A stretch of DNA of 64,000 bases from Nocardiopsis listeri NBRC 13360 (GCF_001570765.1 NZ_BCSH01000017.1:1-64000); one strand, 5' to 3'. Shown: positions 52,911 through 62,413, counted from the stretch's first letter. Numbers and translations: made by a program. The notes: generated by a model not told the origin, from the letters alone.

Positions 52911-54272
52911 TCAGATGCGGGTGGGGTCGACCAGGCCGTTGGCGCCGACCGGGGCCTGTTCCCACGGCAGGTGGGTGGCTCCCAGAGCGGGTTTGAGGTC
53001 GAACAACCAGGCCGCCTTCTCGTCGTACTGGGCGAAGAACGGCTTGCCGACCAGCTCCGGGTCGCGTGCCTGGATGAAGTGGAGGACGAAGACCTTCTCT
53101 CCCGCGATCTCCGTCACCCCGTCCACGCACACCTTGCCCGGGGTCGCCGACATGGACGGCCCACGCACCGTCCGGGCCAGGCCCGAGACCTTCTGGTAGG
53201 CGCCACGGAAGATGTCGTAGGCCTCGGCCAGCGGCACCGCGAAGTAGTCCTGCGGGCCGGTGTCACGCTCCACGAACATGTAATAGGGCACCATGCCGTG
53301 CCGTACGTGCGTCCGCCACATGCTCTCCCAGGTGGCGGAGTCGTCGTTGATCGTGCGGATCAGCGGAGCCTGCGTGCGGATGACGGCACCGGTCGCGCGG
53401 ATGCGGCGCACGGCCTCCTGGACGAGCTCCGGACGCATCTCGTTCGGGTGCGAGAAGTGCGCCATGAACGCGAGGTTCTTGCCCGAGGCGACGACCTTCT
53501 CGAACAGGCGCAGCGTGTCGTCGGCGTCCGGGTCGGTGGTGAAGCGCTGCGGCCAGTAGGCCAGGGCCTTCGTACCGATCCGGATCGCTTCGAGGTGCTC
53601 GATCTCCAGTAGTGGCTCGATGTAGCGGGAGATGACCCCCTCACCCATGATCATCGGGTCGCCACCGGTGAACAGGACACTGGTGACCTCGGGGTGCGAA
53701 CGCACGTACTCGACCATCTGGTCGATCTCGCCCGACGCGAACTTCAGGTCGGCGTCACCGACGAACTGTGCCCAACGGAAGCAGTAGGTGCAGTACGCGT
53801 GGCACGTCTGCCCCTGCTTCGGGAAGAAGAGCACCGTCTCCTTGTACTTGTGCTGGATGCCGGGGATGGGCTCCTCGTCGCCCGTGGTGGGCACGTTGAG
53901 GTCCATCTGACCGGCGGGGTGCGGGTTGAGCTTGGCGCGGACCTGGTTGGCGGCCTCGTTGAGCTCCTTGCGCCCGGCACCGGCGCTCAGCAGGTCGGCG
54001 ATGCGGGCGACGTCCTCTGGCGGGAGCATGTCCGACTGGGGGAAGACCAGTCGGTAGATCGGATCGTCTGGAGCGGCGTCCCAGTCGATGAGCTCGTCGA
54101 TGACGTAGCTGTTGACGCGGAACGGCAGCACGTGTGCCACCGCCTTGACCGCGAGCTGCTCGTCGGTCGAGAGACCGGCTCGCGCCGTGAACTCGTCGAG
54201 GTGTTTCGTCGTGTAGGCACGAAACCGACGTCCGGCGGACGGGGACTGTGCCGCGTCAGGCGTAACGCTCAC
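52911..54272 (-). CDS. KamA-family radical SAM enzyme (lysine 2,3-aminomutase-like)
   Basis: This 453-residue enzyme has the radical SAM motif CHAYCTYC (Cys 157, 161, 164), VLFTGGDPMIM for SAM contact and a PLP lysine in ATPGKVCVDG (Lys 380). These are the marks of lysine 2,3-aminomutase, which makes beta-lysine; members may act on other amino acids. The N-terminal 100 residues are longer than in the clostridial enzyme. GTG at 54272 follows AGGAGAGG. The usual partner, a beta-lysine acetyltransferase (AblB), is absent here, so osmolyte synthesis is not supported by context. Confidence 0.9.
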   Translation of the reverse strand: MSVTPDAAQSPSAGRRFRAYTTKHLDEFTARAGLSTDEQLAVKAVAHVLPFRVNSYVIDELIDWDAAPDDPIYRLVFPQSDMLPPEDVARIADLLSAGAGRKELNEAANQVRAKLNPHPAGQMDLNVPTTGDEEPIPGIQHKYKETVLFFPKQGQTCHAYCTYCFRWAQFVGDADLKFASGEIDQMVEYVRSHPEVTSVLFTGGDPMIMGEGVISRYIEPLLEIEHLEAIRIGTKALAYWPQRFTTDPDADDTLRLFEKVVASGKNLAFMAHFSHPNEMRPELVQEAVRRIRATGAVIRTQAPLIRTINDDSATWESMWRTHVRHGMVPYYMFVERDTGPQDYFAVPLAEAYDIFRGAYQKVSGLARTVRGPSMSATPGKVCVDGVTEIAGEKVFVLHFIQARDPELVGKPFFAQYDEKAAWLFDLKPALGATHLPWEQAPVGANGLVDPTRI

Positions 54273-54579
54273 GCCTCTCCTCTCCTGCGGTAGGCAGGGC
54301 GCCCGGAAGGCAGCCCTGAGCGGGCGGCTCCGGCATTACGGGTACCGGTGGACCACCTCTGGATGAAAATTCGGTTGTCTCCCGTGCACGGAGTGTTCCG
54401 AGCAGGGGAGCCGGCGAGCGGGTATACCCCCACAGGGGGTTTTGTACCCATCCCGCATGAAATCCAGCCCTGACCTGGACATTCTGGAAGTATCCTCGCA
54501 TGAGTGTACGAACTCGCCCGATAAAGGCGTGACGAGGGTGACGCGGTACCATCCCCGGATTGTGAGGAACCAACCGACG
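54273..54579. other. Divergent promoter region of the KamA-family gene and plsX
   Basis: No gene is present. The GC-poorer part 54350-54570 should hold both promoters. A 15-nt dyad ACCCCCACAGGGGGT at 54426-54440 is flanked by TAT and TTTT and is the clearest regulatory-looking element. Confidence 0.45.
54426..54440. promoter_or_regulatory. CsoR-operator-like dyad
   Basis: ACCCCC-ACA-GGGGGT preceded by TAT resembles operators of CsoR-type regulators (TACCCC/GGGGTA). It lies in the divergent region between the KamA-family gene and plsX. No CsoR-type gene is in the window. Confidence 0.3.
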
Positions 54580-55653
54580 ATGAGTGGCACACCCGACGCG
54601 GAACCCCCCACTCCGCGAACGTCACCGCCGATCATCGCGGTGGACGCCATGGGTGGCGACAACGCGCCCCGAGAGATCGTGCGCGGGGCCGTAACGGCCG
54701 TTCGTGAACTGGGCCTTCGCGTGCTGCTGGTGGGCCGACGCACCGAGATCGCGGCGATGCTCGCCGAGGAGGGCGCCCTGCGCGACATTCCGGTCGTGCA
54801 CGCCGAGGACAGCATCGCGATGGACGAGGGCGCCCTGGCCAGCTGGCGGCGACCCCGCTCCAGCGCCGCCGTCGCCTGCCGCCTCATTCGACGCGGCGAC
54901 GCCGACGCCCTGGTCTCCGCGGGTTCCACCGGAGGGATCGTGGCCACCTCCACCGTCCGCCTGCGCACCCGACCGGGGGTCCTGCGCCCCGCGCTGGCGG
55001 TGACCCTTCCCACCCTGCCCACTCCCACGATCCTGGTGGACGCCGGCGCCAACGCCGACGCCAAGCCGGAGATGCTCGTGCAGTTCGCGCACCTGGGCTG
55101 CGCGTACGCGCAGACGGCGTTCGGCGTCCAGAACCCACGGGTGGGCATGCTGACCATCGGTTCCGAACCGGGGAAGGGCAACAAGCTGGTCCGCCGCACG
55201 GTGGAGCTATTGGCCGAGGTTCCGGACCTGGACTTCCAGGGCAACGTCGAGGGCCACGACCTGCTCACCGGGAAGGTGGACGTGGTGGTCACCGACGGAC
55301 ACACCGGCAACGTGGCGCTCAAGACCGTCGAGGGAACCGCCGGGTTCACCCTCGACGCCATGAAGGAGGCGATGACCTCCTCCACCATCGCCAAGGCCGG
55401 GGCCGTGCTGCAACGAGGCGCGCTGCGCCGACTGCGCGAGCGCTTCGACAGCGAGACCTACGGGGGCGCCGCCCTGCTCGGACTGAACGGCACGGTGGTG
55501 ATCGCCCACGGCGACAGCAACCGCACGAGCATCGCCCACGCCTGTCGGCTCGCCAACGACCTGGCGGGTGGCCGGATGGACGAACGGATACGCCGACGGG
55601 TGCCCCACCGTTCACCGGTCTGGCTCCACCGGCGCCCACAGGACGAACGCTGA
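54580..55653 (+). CDS. plsX: Phosphate acyltransferase PlsX
   Basis: This 357-residue enzyme makes acyl-phosphate from acyl-ACP for phospholipid synthesis with PlsY. Typical stretches are AVDAMGGDNAPREIVRGA, DALVSAGSTGGIVATST, RPALAVTLPTL, VGMLTIGSEPGKGN and FQGNVEGHDLLTGKVDVVVTDGHTGNVALKT. It is isolated from the usual rpmF, acpP and rnc genes, so it could be a second or relocated copy. ATG at 54580 follows GAGGA at long spacing; a GTG at 54562 is an alternative. Confidence 0.93.
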   Translation: MSGTPDAEPPTPRTSPPIIAVDAMGGDNAPREIVRGAVTAVRELGLRVLLVGRRTEIAAMLAEEGALRDIPVVHAEDSIAMDEGALASWRRPRSSAAVACRLIRRGDADALVSAGSTGGIVATSTVRLRTRPGVLRPALAVTLPTLPTPTILVDAGANADAKPEMLVQFAHLGCAYAQTAFGVQNPRVGMLTIGSEPGKGNKLVRRTVELLAEVPDLDFQGNVEGHDLLTGKVDVVVTDGHTGNVALKTVEGTAGFTLDAMKEAMTSSTIAKAGAVLQRGALRRLRERFDSETYGGAALLGLNGTVVIAHGDSNRTSIAHACRLANDLAGGRMDERIRRRVPHRSPVWLHRRPQDER

Positions 55654-55914
55654 TCGGACCCCCGCCGAAGCTCCACGCAGACCACGGGGGGTCGCCCGTT
55701 CGGGCACCGTCAGGCCCTGTTCTCGGAAAACCCGTGGAGGTGCCGCAGGTGTGATCGCTCGAAGAGGAACTGTCGGCCGCCAGGTCGCCCGTTGAGGGTG
55801 GTGGCGGGCGACGGGTGGGCGAGCCATCACACCGTAGGTGCCACAGCCTCTCCCGCAACCCCTTCCTGACTCCCAGGTGCCCGAACACGCCAAAGCGCCG
55901 GCGGAGGCGCCGAA

Positions 55915-56355
55915 CTACACGGTGAGGCCGCGGACGTACTCCTCCTGTTCGGTGGTCTCCACGGCGAGCGTCGAGTAGTGCTCTCGCACGTAGCCCACCG
56001 CCTCTTCCGCTGGGACTCCGTCGAGGACCGTCAGACAGGCCAGCGCCGTTCCCGTACGCCCCCGCCCACCGAGACAGCCCAGTTCCACCCGCTGCTCCGT
56101 CGAACGCTCCAGTGCCTCCCGTAGACGCTTCAGGGTGTCCGTGTCGTCCGCGGGCAGCCCGAAGTCCTCCCAGCGCACCCACCTGGACACCCACTGGACC
56201 GTGGGCGGTTCATGGTCGAGCAGGTACACCGCGAACTCCGGGCGCGGGCCGGCCGGCAGCGGCAGGACGAGCCCACGACCGCGCACCAGGCGTCCGGAGG
56301 GCAGTCGCATGACTCCGGGGGAGGCCGGATCCCACAGTTGGTTCCTGTCTCTCAT
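55915..56355 (-). CDS. Protein-tyrosine phosphatase-like protein
   Basis: This protein of about 146 residues has a cysteine phosphatase loop in ELGCLGGRGRTGTALACL (C-x5-R followed by Thr), with the catalytic aspartate candidates in the preceding WEDFGLPADD region. The His usually before the Cys is Gly here, so activity may differ. This matches the dual-specificity/PTP-like group. ATG at 56355 is preferred over a longer frame. It is divergent from argS, 110 nt apart. Confidence 0.8.
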   Translation of the reverse strand: MRDRNQLWDPASPGVMRLPSGRLVRGRGLVLPLPAGPRPEFAVYLLDHEPPTVQWVSRWVRWEDFGLPADDTDTLKRLREALERSTEQRVELGCLGGRGRTGTALACLTVLDGVPAEEAVGYVREHYSTLAVETTEQEEYVRGLTV

Positions 56356-56452
56356 GTCTTCGAGCCTAGGCAGGGGTTCGGGCTCGGCACAGCCCCCGAA
56401 AGTCCTGGACGTGGCCTGGGCCATACCAGTAGGGAAGGGTGTGGCCGGTCGG

Positions 56453-56458
56453 TAGGCT
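56453..56458 (+). promoter_or_regulatory. Candidate -10 box of argS (leaderless)
   Basis: TAGGCT ends 7 nt before the argS ATG at 56466 with no ribosome site, the same pattern as at metG. Confidence 0.5.
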
Positions 56459-56465
56459 TAGGGCT

Positions 56466-58211
56466 ATGGCCGACCCGCAGGAAGTACTCTCGCGACGGGT
56501 CCAGTCCGCCCTCGGCGCCGCCTTCGGTCCCGAGTTCGCCGACACCGACCCCGTCATCCGCCCGTCCCAGTTCGCTGACTACCAGGCGAACGCCGCACTC
56601 GCGCTCGCCAAGCGTCTGGGCCGAAAGCCCCGCGAGGTCTCCGCGGCGATCATGGAACACCTGGACGTCTCCGACGTCTGCCGTGACGTCGAGGTCAGCG
56701 GCCCGGGCTTCATCAACCTCACGCTTCGCGAGGACTGGATCGCCGACCAGGCGCGCCTGCTCCTCGACGACGACCGTGTCGGCGTGCCCCTTCAGGAGCG
56801 GAAGAACATCCCGCTCGACTACTCCGCGCCCAACGTGGCCAAGGAGATGCACGTCGGGCACCTGCGCACCACGGTCGTGGGCGACTCCTTGGCCCGCACC
56901 CTGGAGTTCCTGGGTCACAACGTCATCCGGCAGAACCACATCGGCGACTGGGGCACCCCCTTCGGCATGCTCATCGAGCACCTGCTGGAGGTCGGGGAGG
57001 ACTCGCCCGAGTCCGACCTGCTCACCACCGACCCCAACGCCTTCTACCAGGCGGCCCGCACCAAGTTCGACTCCTCCGGTGAGGAGCCCGGCGACTTCGC
57101 CGCGCGCGCCCGCCGTCGGGTGGTCGCCCTCCAGGGCGGCGACGAGGAGACGCTGCGGTTGTGGCGCAAGCTGGTGGGCCTTTCCAAGGTCTACTTCAAC
57201 AAGGTGTACGCCCGACTCGGCGTGACCCTCACCGACGACGACCTTGCCGGTGAGAGCAGCTACAACGACATGCTCGCCGACGTGTGCGCGGAGCTGGAGT
57301 CCAAGGGCATCGCCGAGGTCAGCGACGGCGCCCTGTGCGTGTTCCTGGACGGCTTCACCGGCCGCGAGGACAAGCCGGTGCCGCTGATCATCCGCAAGAG
57401 CGACGGCGGCTACGGCTACGCCACCACGGACCTGGCGACCATCCACCACCGGGTGGACGACCTCAAGGCCGACCGCGTTCTGTACGTGGTGGGCGCTCCG
57501 CAGGCCATGCACTTCAAGATGGTGTGGTCCACCGCCCGCAAGGCCGGGTGGCTGCCGGAGGACGTGGAGACCACGCACGTGCAGATCGGCAACGTGCTGG
57601 GGGCGGACGGCAAGATCCTGCGTACCCGCAGTGGTCAGCCGGTCCGGCTCATGCAGCTGCTGGACGAGGCGGTCGACCGGGCCACCGCCGTGGTCGCCCA
57701 GACCCGCCCCGACCTGGACGAGGCGAGCCGGGCCGAGATCGCCCGCAAGGTCGGCATCGGCGCGGTGAAGTACGCGGACCTGTCGGTCTCGCACGACACC
57801 GAGTACGTGTTCGACTTCGACCGGATGTTGGCGCTGACCGGCAACACCGGCCCGTACCTTCAGTACGCGCAGGCGCGGATCCGTTCGATCTTCCGTAAGG
57901 GCGAGGTGGACCCGGCCGGGATCGATGGTCGGATCACCGTGTCCGAGAGCGCCGAGCGCGACCTGGCGCTGAAGCTGCTGGGCTTCGGTCCGGTGGTGGA
58001 GCAGACCGGCGACCTGCTACAGCCGCACCGTCTGTCCTCGTACCTGTTCGAGCTGGCTCAGACGCTCACGGCGTTCTACGAGCACTGCCCGGTGCTGACC
58101 GCCCGGACCGACGCCGAGCGCGAGTCGCGGCTGGCCTTGGTCGCGGTGGCGCTGCGGGTGCTGGTGCGTGGCCTGGACCTGCTCGGTGTGGAGTCCCCCG
58201 AGTACATGTAG
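56466..58211 (+). CDS. argS: Arginyl-tRNA synthetase
   Basis: This 581-residue class I synthetase charges tRNA-Arg. The ArgRS N-terminal Add-1 domain is at about residues 1-110, the HIGH motif appears as HVGH (129-132), the Rossmann region has GDWGTPFGMLIEHLL, and the KMSKS region is degenerate (ADGKILRTRSG), as usual in this family. The C-terminal anticodon-binding domain ends LDLLGVESPEYM. ATG at 56466 gives the normal start. Confidence 0.97.
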   Translation: MADPQEVLSRRVQSALGAAFGPEFADTDPVIRPSQFADYQANAALALAKRLGRKPREVSAAIMEHLDVSDVCRDVEVSGPGFINLTLREDWIADQARLLLDDDRVGVPLQERKNIPLDYSAPNVAKEMHVGHLRTTVVGDSLARTLEFLGHNVIRQNHIGDWGTPFGMLIEHLLEVGEDSPESDLLTTDPNAFYQAARTKFDSSGEEPGDFAARARRRVVALQGGDEETLRLWRKLVGLSKVYFNKVYARLGVTLTDDDLAGESSYNDMLADVCAELESKGIAEVSDGALCVFLDGFTGREDKPVPLIIRKSDGGYGYATTDLATIHHRVDDLKADRVLYVVGAPQAMHFKMVWSTARKAGWLPEDVETTHVQIGNVLGADGKILRTRSGQPVRLMQLLDEAVDRATAVVAQTRPDLDEASRAEIARKVGIGAVKYADLSVSHDTEYVFDFDRMLALTGNTGPYLQYAQARIRSIFRKGEVDPAGIDGRITVSESAERDLALKLLGFGPVVEQTGDLLQPHRLSSYLFELAQTLTAFYEHCPVLTARTDAERESRLALVAVALRVLVRGLDLLGVESPEYM

Positions 58212-58224
58212 TGGTGAGTGGACG

Positions 58225-58252
58225 AAGGGCCGGGGTCGACGCCCCGGCCCTT
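58225..58252 (+). terminator. Terminator of argS
   Basis: A perfect 11-bp stem (58225-58235 with 58242-58252, 6-nt loop) followed by TCTCG starts 14 nt after the stop. Confidence 0.8.
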
Positions 58253-58498
58253 TCTCGTTCTCCGGTCCCCTTCCGCCCCGCGGTGGCCGGAACCGGTCGG
58301 GCCGCCCTGGACCGACCGTCCGAGAGCCTCTTCCAGAGGGTCCGATGTCGCTGGTCATGGTCGCTTTCGAGGGTCTTCCGGACGGAGCGAGTCGAATCTC
58401 TCGTGGTGGCTCGGACCGGAACCCCACGTCGCGGTGGAACATCACACTTACAGTATGTGGACAAAAGCCCTATACCAGACAAGCAGGAGATATCGCCT

Positions 58499-59101
58499 AT
58501 GACAGCCGCTGCGGGCTTCGGCCCCGGGCCGGGTACCTGGTACCTGGATCCACTGCACTCGAGCTTGATCTTCGTCGCCCACTACCTACGCTTCGGACGG
58601 GTACAGGGCACCTTCGGAGACGCGTACGGTCAACTGCACGTGACCGACAACCCCACCCTCTCCTCCGTCGAGGTGGAGATCGCCACCGCCAGTGTCAACA
58701 CCGGGGTGAACGCCCGAGACGACCACCTGCGCTCGGCCGACTTCCTGGACGTCACGAACCATCCGAAGCTGCGCTTCACCTCGACCTCCTTGGAACCCGG
58801 CCGCCGGCAGAACTCCTTTCGGGTCCACGGAGACCTGGAGCTGCACGGCCGGTCACGGCCCATCAGCCTGGCCGCGGAATGGGTCGGTGAGGCACCCGAC
58901 TACGTGTCCCCGAACGACACCTACGGACACTTCTTCTCCGCCACCACCCAGCTGAACCTGTCCGAGTTCGGCGTGGGAGACGGCGGCCCGCTCCCCTGGG
59001 GCGGCCGGATGGTCGGCGACCTGGTCGACGTCGTGCTGGAGGTCCGCGTCCAGAACCAGGATCCCGCGCCCTTCCTCGAGCAGATCGGGCACACGCCCTG
59101 A
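58499..59101 (+). CDS. YceI family protein
   Basis: This 200-residue protein folds as the YceI lipocalin-like barrel that binds long isoprenoid or similar lipids. Family marks are GTWYLDPLHSSLIFVAHYLRFGRVQGTF, NTGVNARDDHLRSADFLDV, and LELHGRSRPISLAAE. No signal peptide is present, so it is cytoplasmic. The ATG at 58499 follows CAGGAGA by 9 nt. Confidence 0.95.
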   Translation: MTAAAGFGPGPGTWYLDPLHSSLIFVAHYLRFGRVQGTFGDAYGQLHVTDNPTLSSVEVEIATASVNTGVNARDDHLRSADFLDVTNHPKLRFTSTSLEPGRRQNSFRVHGDLELHGRSRPISLAAEWVGEAPDYVSPNDTYGHFFSATTQLNLSEFGVGDGGPLPWGGRMVGDLVDVVLEVRVQNQDPAPFLEQIGHTP

Positions 59102-59171
59102 ACCGTCCGGGTGCCGTACCCACCCGGACCCCCAAGGCGTGCGCCCGACAGAGCGACGCTCGCGCCCTGGC

Positions 59172-60089
59172 CTAACCCTTGAGCAGGGCCTCCACCTCAT
59201 CGCGCGTGGCCATCGAGGAACTCGCTCCGTGCCGTCCCACGGAGATCGCGGCCGCGGCCGCGGCGAACTCCATCGCCTCGCGCGCGGAACGCCCCTCGGC
59301 CCGGGCGACCGCGAAGGACCCGCAGAAGGTGTCACCGGCCGCGGTGGTGTCCACCGCGTTCACCTTCCGCGCCGGGACCGCCACCGGCTCCTCGCCGCGA
59401 CGTCCGTACAACGACCCCGCCGAACCCAGGGTCAACAACACCTCCGGAACACGCTCCAGCAGCGCGGCCAGCGCGGCGACCGGTTCGTCGTGTCCGGTGA
59501 TCGCCGCCGCCTCGTGCTGGTTGGGGACCAGCACGTCCACGTCGGCCAAAAGCTCGTCGGGGAGCTCACGCGCGGGCGCGGGGGTCAGATAGACCGGCAC
59601 GCCCGTCTCACGGCCCATCCGCGCGCCGGCCACCACGGCCTCCATGGGCAACTCCAACTGGAGCAACAGCGCGTCGACGCCCTCCAGCAGCCCCCGATCG
59701 GACTCGGGCGGCCCGGAGACCTCACCGTTGGCGCCGGGGACCACGATGATGCGGTTGCCGCCGTCCCCCTCCACCACGATGTGGGCGATGCCGGAGGCGC
59801 CCGGAACGGTGCGCAGTCCGTCGACGTCGACCCCCTCCGCCTCCAGGTTGGCGCGCAACTCCGAGCCGAAGGTGTCCTCACCGACCGCGCCGAGGAAGGC
59901 CACCCGGGCACCCGCCCGCGCCGCGGCCACGGCCTGATTGGCGCCCTTGCCGCCGGGAACCTGACGGAAGTCGGTCCCGGTGACGGTCTCGCCACCGCCC
60001 GGCATCCGGCCCACGTAGGCGACCAGATCCATGTTGACGCTGCCGAAGACCGCCAGGCGGGGCACTCTGGAATTCACGTCGTCACTCAC
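59172..60089 (-). CDS. rbsK: Ribokinase
   Basis: This 305-residue PfkB-family kinase phosphorylates ribose to ribose-5-phosphate. The signatures are VFGSVNMDLVAYV, the GGKGANQAVAAARAGARVAFLGAVGED stretch and DTTAAGDTFCGSF, which contains the catalytic aspartate and anion hole. Ala replaces the first Gly of the usual GAGD. GTG at 60089 overlaps the stop of the exonuclease III gene by 4 nt (GTGA), so the two are translated together. No ribose transporter is nearby, so the enzyme may serve nucleoside salvage. Confidence 0.93.
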   Translation of the reverse strand: MSDDVNSRVPRLAVFGSVNMDLVAYVGRMPGGGETVTGTDFRQVPGGKGANQAVAAARAGARVAFLGAVGEDTFGSELRANLEAEGVDVDGLRTVPGASGIAHIVVEGDGGNRIIVVPGANGEVSGPPESDRGLLEGVDALLLQLELPMEAVVAGARMGRETGVPVYLTPAPARELPDELLADVDVLVPNQHEAAAITGHDEPVAALAALLERVPEVLLTLGSAGSLYGRRGEEPVAVPARKVNAVDTTAAGDTFCGSFAVARAEGRSAREAMEFAAAAAAISVGRHGASSSMATRDEVEALLKG

Positions 60090-60910
60090 TTCTTCTCCCG
60101 GTCGACGGGCCGACTGTCGGCCCCGTCCAACGCCACGATGACGGGCGCGTGGTCCGACGCGCCCTTGCCCTTGCGTTCCTCGCGGTCGATGCTCGCGCCG
60201 GTCACCCGGGCCCTGAGCGCCGGTGAGGCGAGCACGAAGTCGATGCGCATGCCCTTGCGCTTGGGGAACGCCAGCCCCTTGTAGTCCCAGTAGGTGTAGA
60301 CGCCCGGGCCCGGCGTGTACTCGCGCACGACCTCCTCGAACCCGGCCTCGACCAGCCCGGTGAAGGCGGCGCGCTCGGGTTCGGTGACGTGGGTGAGCCC
60401 CTCGAAGGCCGCGATGTCCCATACGTCGTCGTCCTGGGGAGCGATGTTGAAGTCGCCCACGTAGGCGATCTGCGCTCGGGGGTCCTCGGCCAGACGGGCG
60501 GCGCCGGCCTGACGCAGGGCCTCCAACCAGCGCAGCTTGTAGTCGTAGTGGGGATGGCCGATCTCGCGCCCGTTGGGCACGTACAGGCTCCACACCTGGA
60601 CACCACCGCAGGTGGCGGCGATGGCACGGGCCTCGCGTTCCTCGGGGTCTCCGAAGCCGGGCTGGCCGGGGAAGCCGATCCGGACGTCGTCGAGGCCCAC
60701 CCGCGAGGCGATCGCGACCCCGTTCCACTGGGAGAGGCCGTGGTGGGCGACCTCGTAGCCGCGGTCGGTGAAGACCGACGCCGGGAACTGGTCGTCACGG
60801 GCCTTGGTCTCCTGGATGGCGACGACGTCGACGTCGCTGCGGTCCAACCAGTCACCGATCCGTTCGGCCCTGGCACGGGCACTGTTCACATTCCATGTCG
60901 CGATACGCAC
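60086..60910 (-). CDS. xth: Exodeoxyribonuclease III
   Basis: This 274-residue enzyme has AP endonuclease and 3'-5' exonuclease activity for base excision repair. Its motifs are MRIATWNVNSARAR, QETKARDDQFP (metal Glu), YVGDFNIAPQD and SDHAPVIV. It starts at an ATG. It overlaps ribokinase and is divergent from the AlkZ-type glycosylase, another DNA repair gene. Confidence 0.96.
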   Translation of the reverse strand: MRIATWNVNSARARAERIGDWLDRSDVDVVAIQETKARDDQFPASVFTDRGYEVAHHGLSQWNGVAIASRVGLDDVRIGFPGQPGFGDPEEREARAIAATCGGVQVWSLYVPNGREIGHPHYDYKLRWLEALRQAGAARLAEDPRAQIAYVGDFNIAPQDDDVWDIAAFEGLTHVTEPERAAFTGLVEAGFEEVVREYTPGPGVYTYWDYKGLAFPKRKGMRIDFVLASPALRARVTGASIDREERKGKGASDHAPVIVALDGADSRPVDREKK

Positions 60911-60971
60911 AGCAGAAGGCTAGATGATCCCACCGACGCCCCGACCCCGGGCAGGCCTGTGACATGAGGAA

Positions 60972-61002
60972 ACCCCGGTGCGGCCGTCCTCCGCACCGGG
61001 GT
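60972..61002. other. Strong hairpin between two divergent genes
   Basis: A perfect 12-bp stem (60972-60983 with 60991-61002, 7-nt loop) lies 62 nt upstream of xth and 167 nt upstream of the AlkZ-type gene. It is not at the 3' end of any gene I can see, so it might be a leader structure or a relic terminator. Confidence 0.5.
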
Positions 61003-61155
61003 CGTGCGACTCCCGGCACATGCTCGGTTGTTTTCCGTCGCGTTTCGTTGGACGGCCGAGTCCCCCTTACGGTTCGCATTGCGCGCAAGGTTTTTTCGTC
61101 GATCGACCGGAGCCCTCCTGGACCGGGAAGACCTGGGATCGTCGGTGCCGAAGGT

Positions 61156-61161
61156 TAGGTT
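61156..61161 (+). promoter_or_regulatory. Candidate -10 box of the AlkZ-type gene (leaderless)
   Basis: TAGGTT ends 7 nt before the ATG at 61169 with no ribosome site. Confidence 0.5.
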
Positions 61162-61168
61162 GGGTCGC

Positions 61169-62398
61169 ATGGTCGAACCGCATCCCCGCCGCGACGCCGA
61201 GTTCTCCCCGTCCCAGGCCCGCCGGATAGCCCTGGCCGCCCAGGGCTTCGCCGACCCACGCCCCGAGGGCGAACCCACCCTCGCCCACCTGGCACGGGTG
61301 CTGCGCCGGATCGGGATCCTACAGATCGACAGCGTGAACGTTCTGGCCCGAAGCCAGTACCTGCCGGTCTTCGCCCGCCTGGGCTCCTACGACACCGCTC
61401 TGCTGGACCGGGCGACCACCACCGCCGTCGGGTCCAGCCCGGCCCGGCTGGTCGAGTGTTGGGCCCACGAGGCCAGCCTGGTGCCACCCGGGACCCACCG
61501 GCTCATGCGGCACCGGATGGAACGCAACCGCGCCCAGGAACACGTCGGCTGGTTGAACGGCGTTCGCGAGGAGAAGCCGCACCTGGTCAAGGCCGTCTAT
61601 GAAGAGGTGGCCCGCGTCGGTCCGGCCACCGCCCGCGAGGTCGAGAGCTCCTTGGCCCAGGACGCGCCCCGGGCCAAGGAGCACTGGGGCTGGAACTGGT
61701 CCGAGGTCAAGAAGTGCCTGGAGTACCTGTTCTGGATCGGTGACCTCACCACCAACGGCCGCAATCTCCAGTTCGAACGCCGCTACGACCTGCCCGAACG
61801 CGTACTGCCCTCCGAGATCCACGGGCTCACGCACCCCACCCCGCGAGAGGCGCACCGGGAGCTGGTGGCCATCGCCGCCCGGGCGCACGGCGTCGCCACC
61901 GAACCCGACCTGCGCGACTACTTCCGGCTCAAGGGCACCGAGACCCGCGCCGCCATCGGCGACCTGGTGGAGGCCGGTGAACTGGTCCCGGTGTCCGTGC
62001 GCGGTCGGGACCGCACCGCCTACCTGCACAAGGACGCCCGAATCCCCCGCAAGGTGGAGGCCCGTGCCCTGCTGAGCCCCTTCGACTCCCTGGTGTGGAC
62101 ACGCGACCGGGCCGAGGAGCTGTTCGGGTTCCGCTACCGACTGGAGATCTACGTGCCGGCCGCCAAGCGCGTACACGGCTACTACGTGCTGCCGTTCCTG
62201 CTGGGAGAGGACCTGGTCGCCCGGGTCGACCTCAAGGCCGACCGCGCGTCGGGAACCCTCCTGGCCCGCCGGATCACCCTGGAGGAGGACGCCCCGGCCG
62301 ACACCATGCCGGCGCTCGTGGAGCAGCTGACGGAGATGGCCGACTGGCTCGGCCTGGACAACGGCGTGGCCGGCGAGGCCCTCCCCGGCCCACGCTGA
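61169..62398 (+). CDS. AlkZ/YcaQ-type winged-helix DNA glycosylase
   Basis: This 409-residue protein belongs to the HTH_42 (AlkZ-like) superfamily, whose members remove alkylated bases or unhook interstrand crosslinks. It consists of tandem winged helices, and the catalytic QxD signature is present as QID at 52-54 in [15 protein letters not shown]. Other marks are [11 protein letters not shown] and [31 protein letters not shown]. The QxD residues are those of E. coli YcaQ, while Streptomyces AlkZ has QxQ, so it fits the YcaQ/AlkX subgroup better. It lies beside xth. Confidence 0.9.
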   Translation: MVEPHPRRDAEFSPSQARRIALAAQGFADPRPEGEPTLAHLARVLRRIGILQIDSVNVLARSQYLPVFARLGSYDTALLDRATTTAVGSSPARLVECWAHEASLVPPGTHRLMRHRMERNRAQEHVGWLNGVREEKPHLVKAVYEEVARVGPATAREVESSLAQDAPRAKEHWGWNWSEVKKCLEYLFWIGDLTTNGRNLQFERRYDLPERVLPSEIHGLTHPTPREAHRELVAIAARAHGVATEPDLRDYFRLKGTETRAAIGDLVEAGELVPVSVRGRDRTAYLHKDARIPRKVEARALLSPFDSLVWTRDRAEELFGFRYRLEIYVPAAKRVHGYYVLPFLLGEDLVARVDLKADRASGTLLARRITLEEDAPADTMPALVEQLTEMADWLGLDNGVAGEALPGPR

Positions 62399-62413
62399 CC
62401 GGTTTCCTCCAGA

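Noticed and set aside
61079-61096. Terminator formed by TTGCGCGCAA and a T6 run before the AlkZ-type gene
   Set aside because: The stem is at most 4 bp with almost no loop, and it does not follow any gene end.
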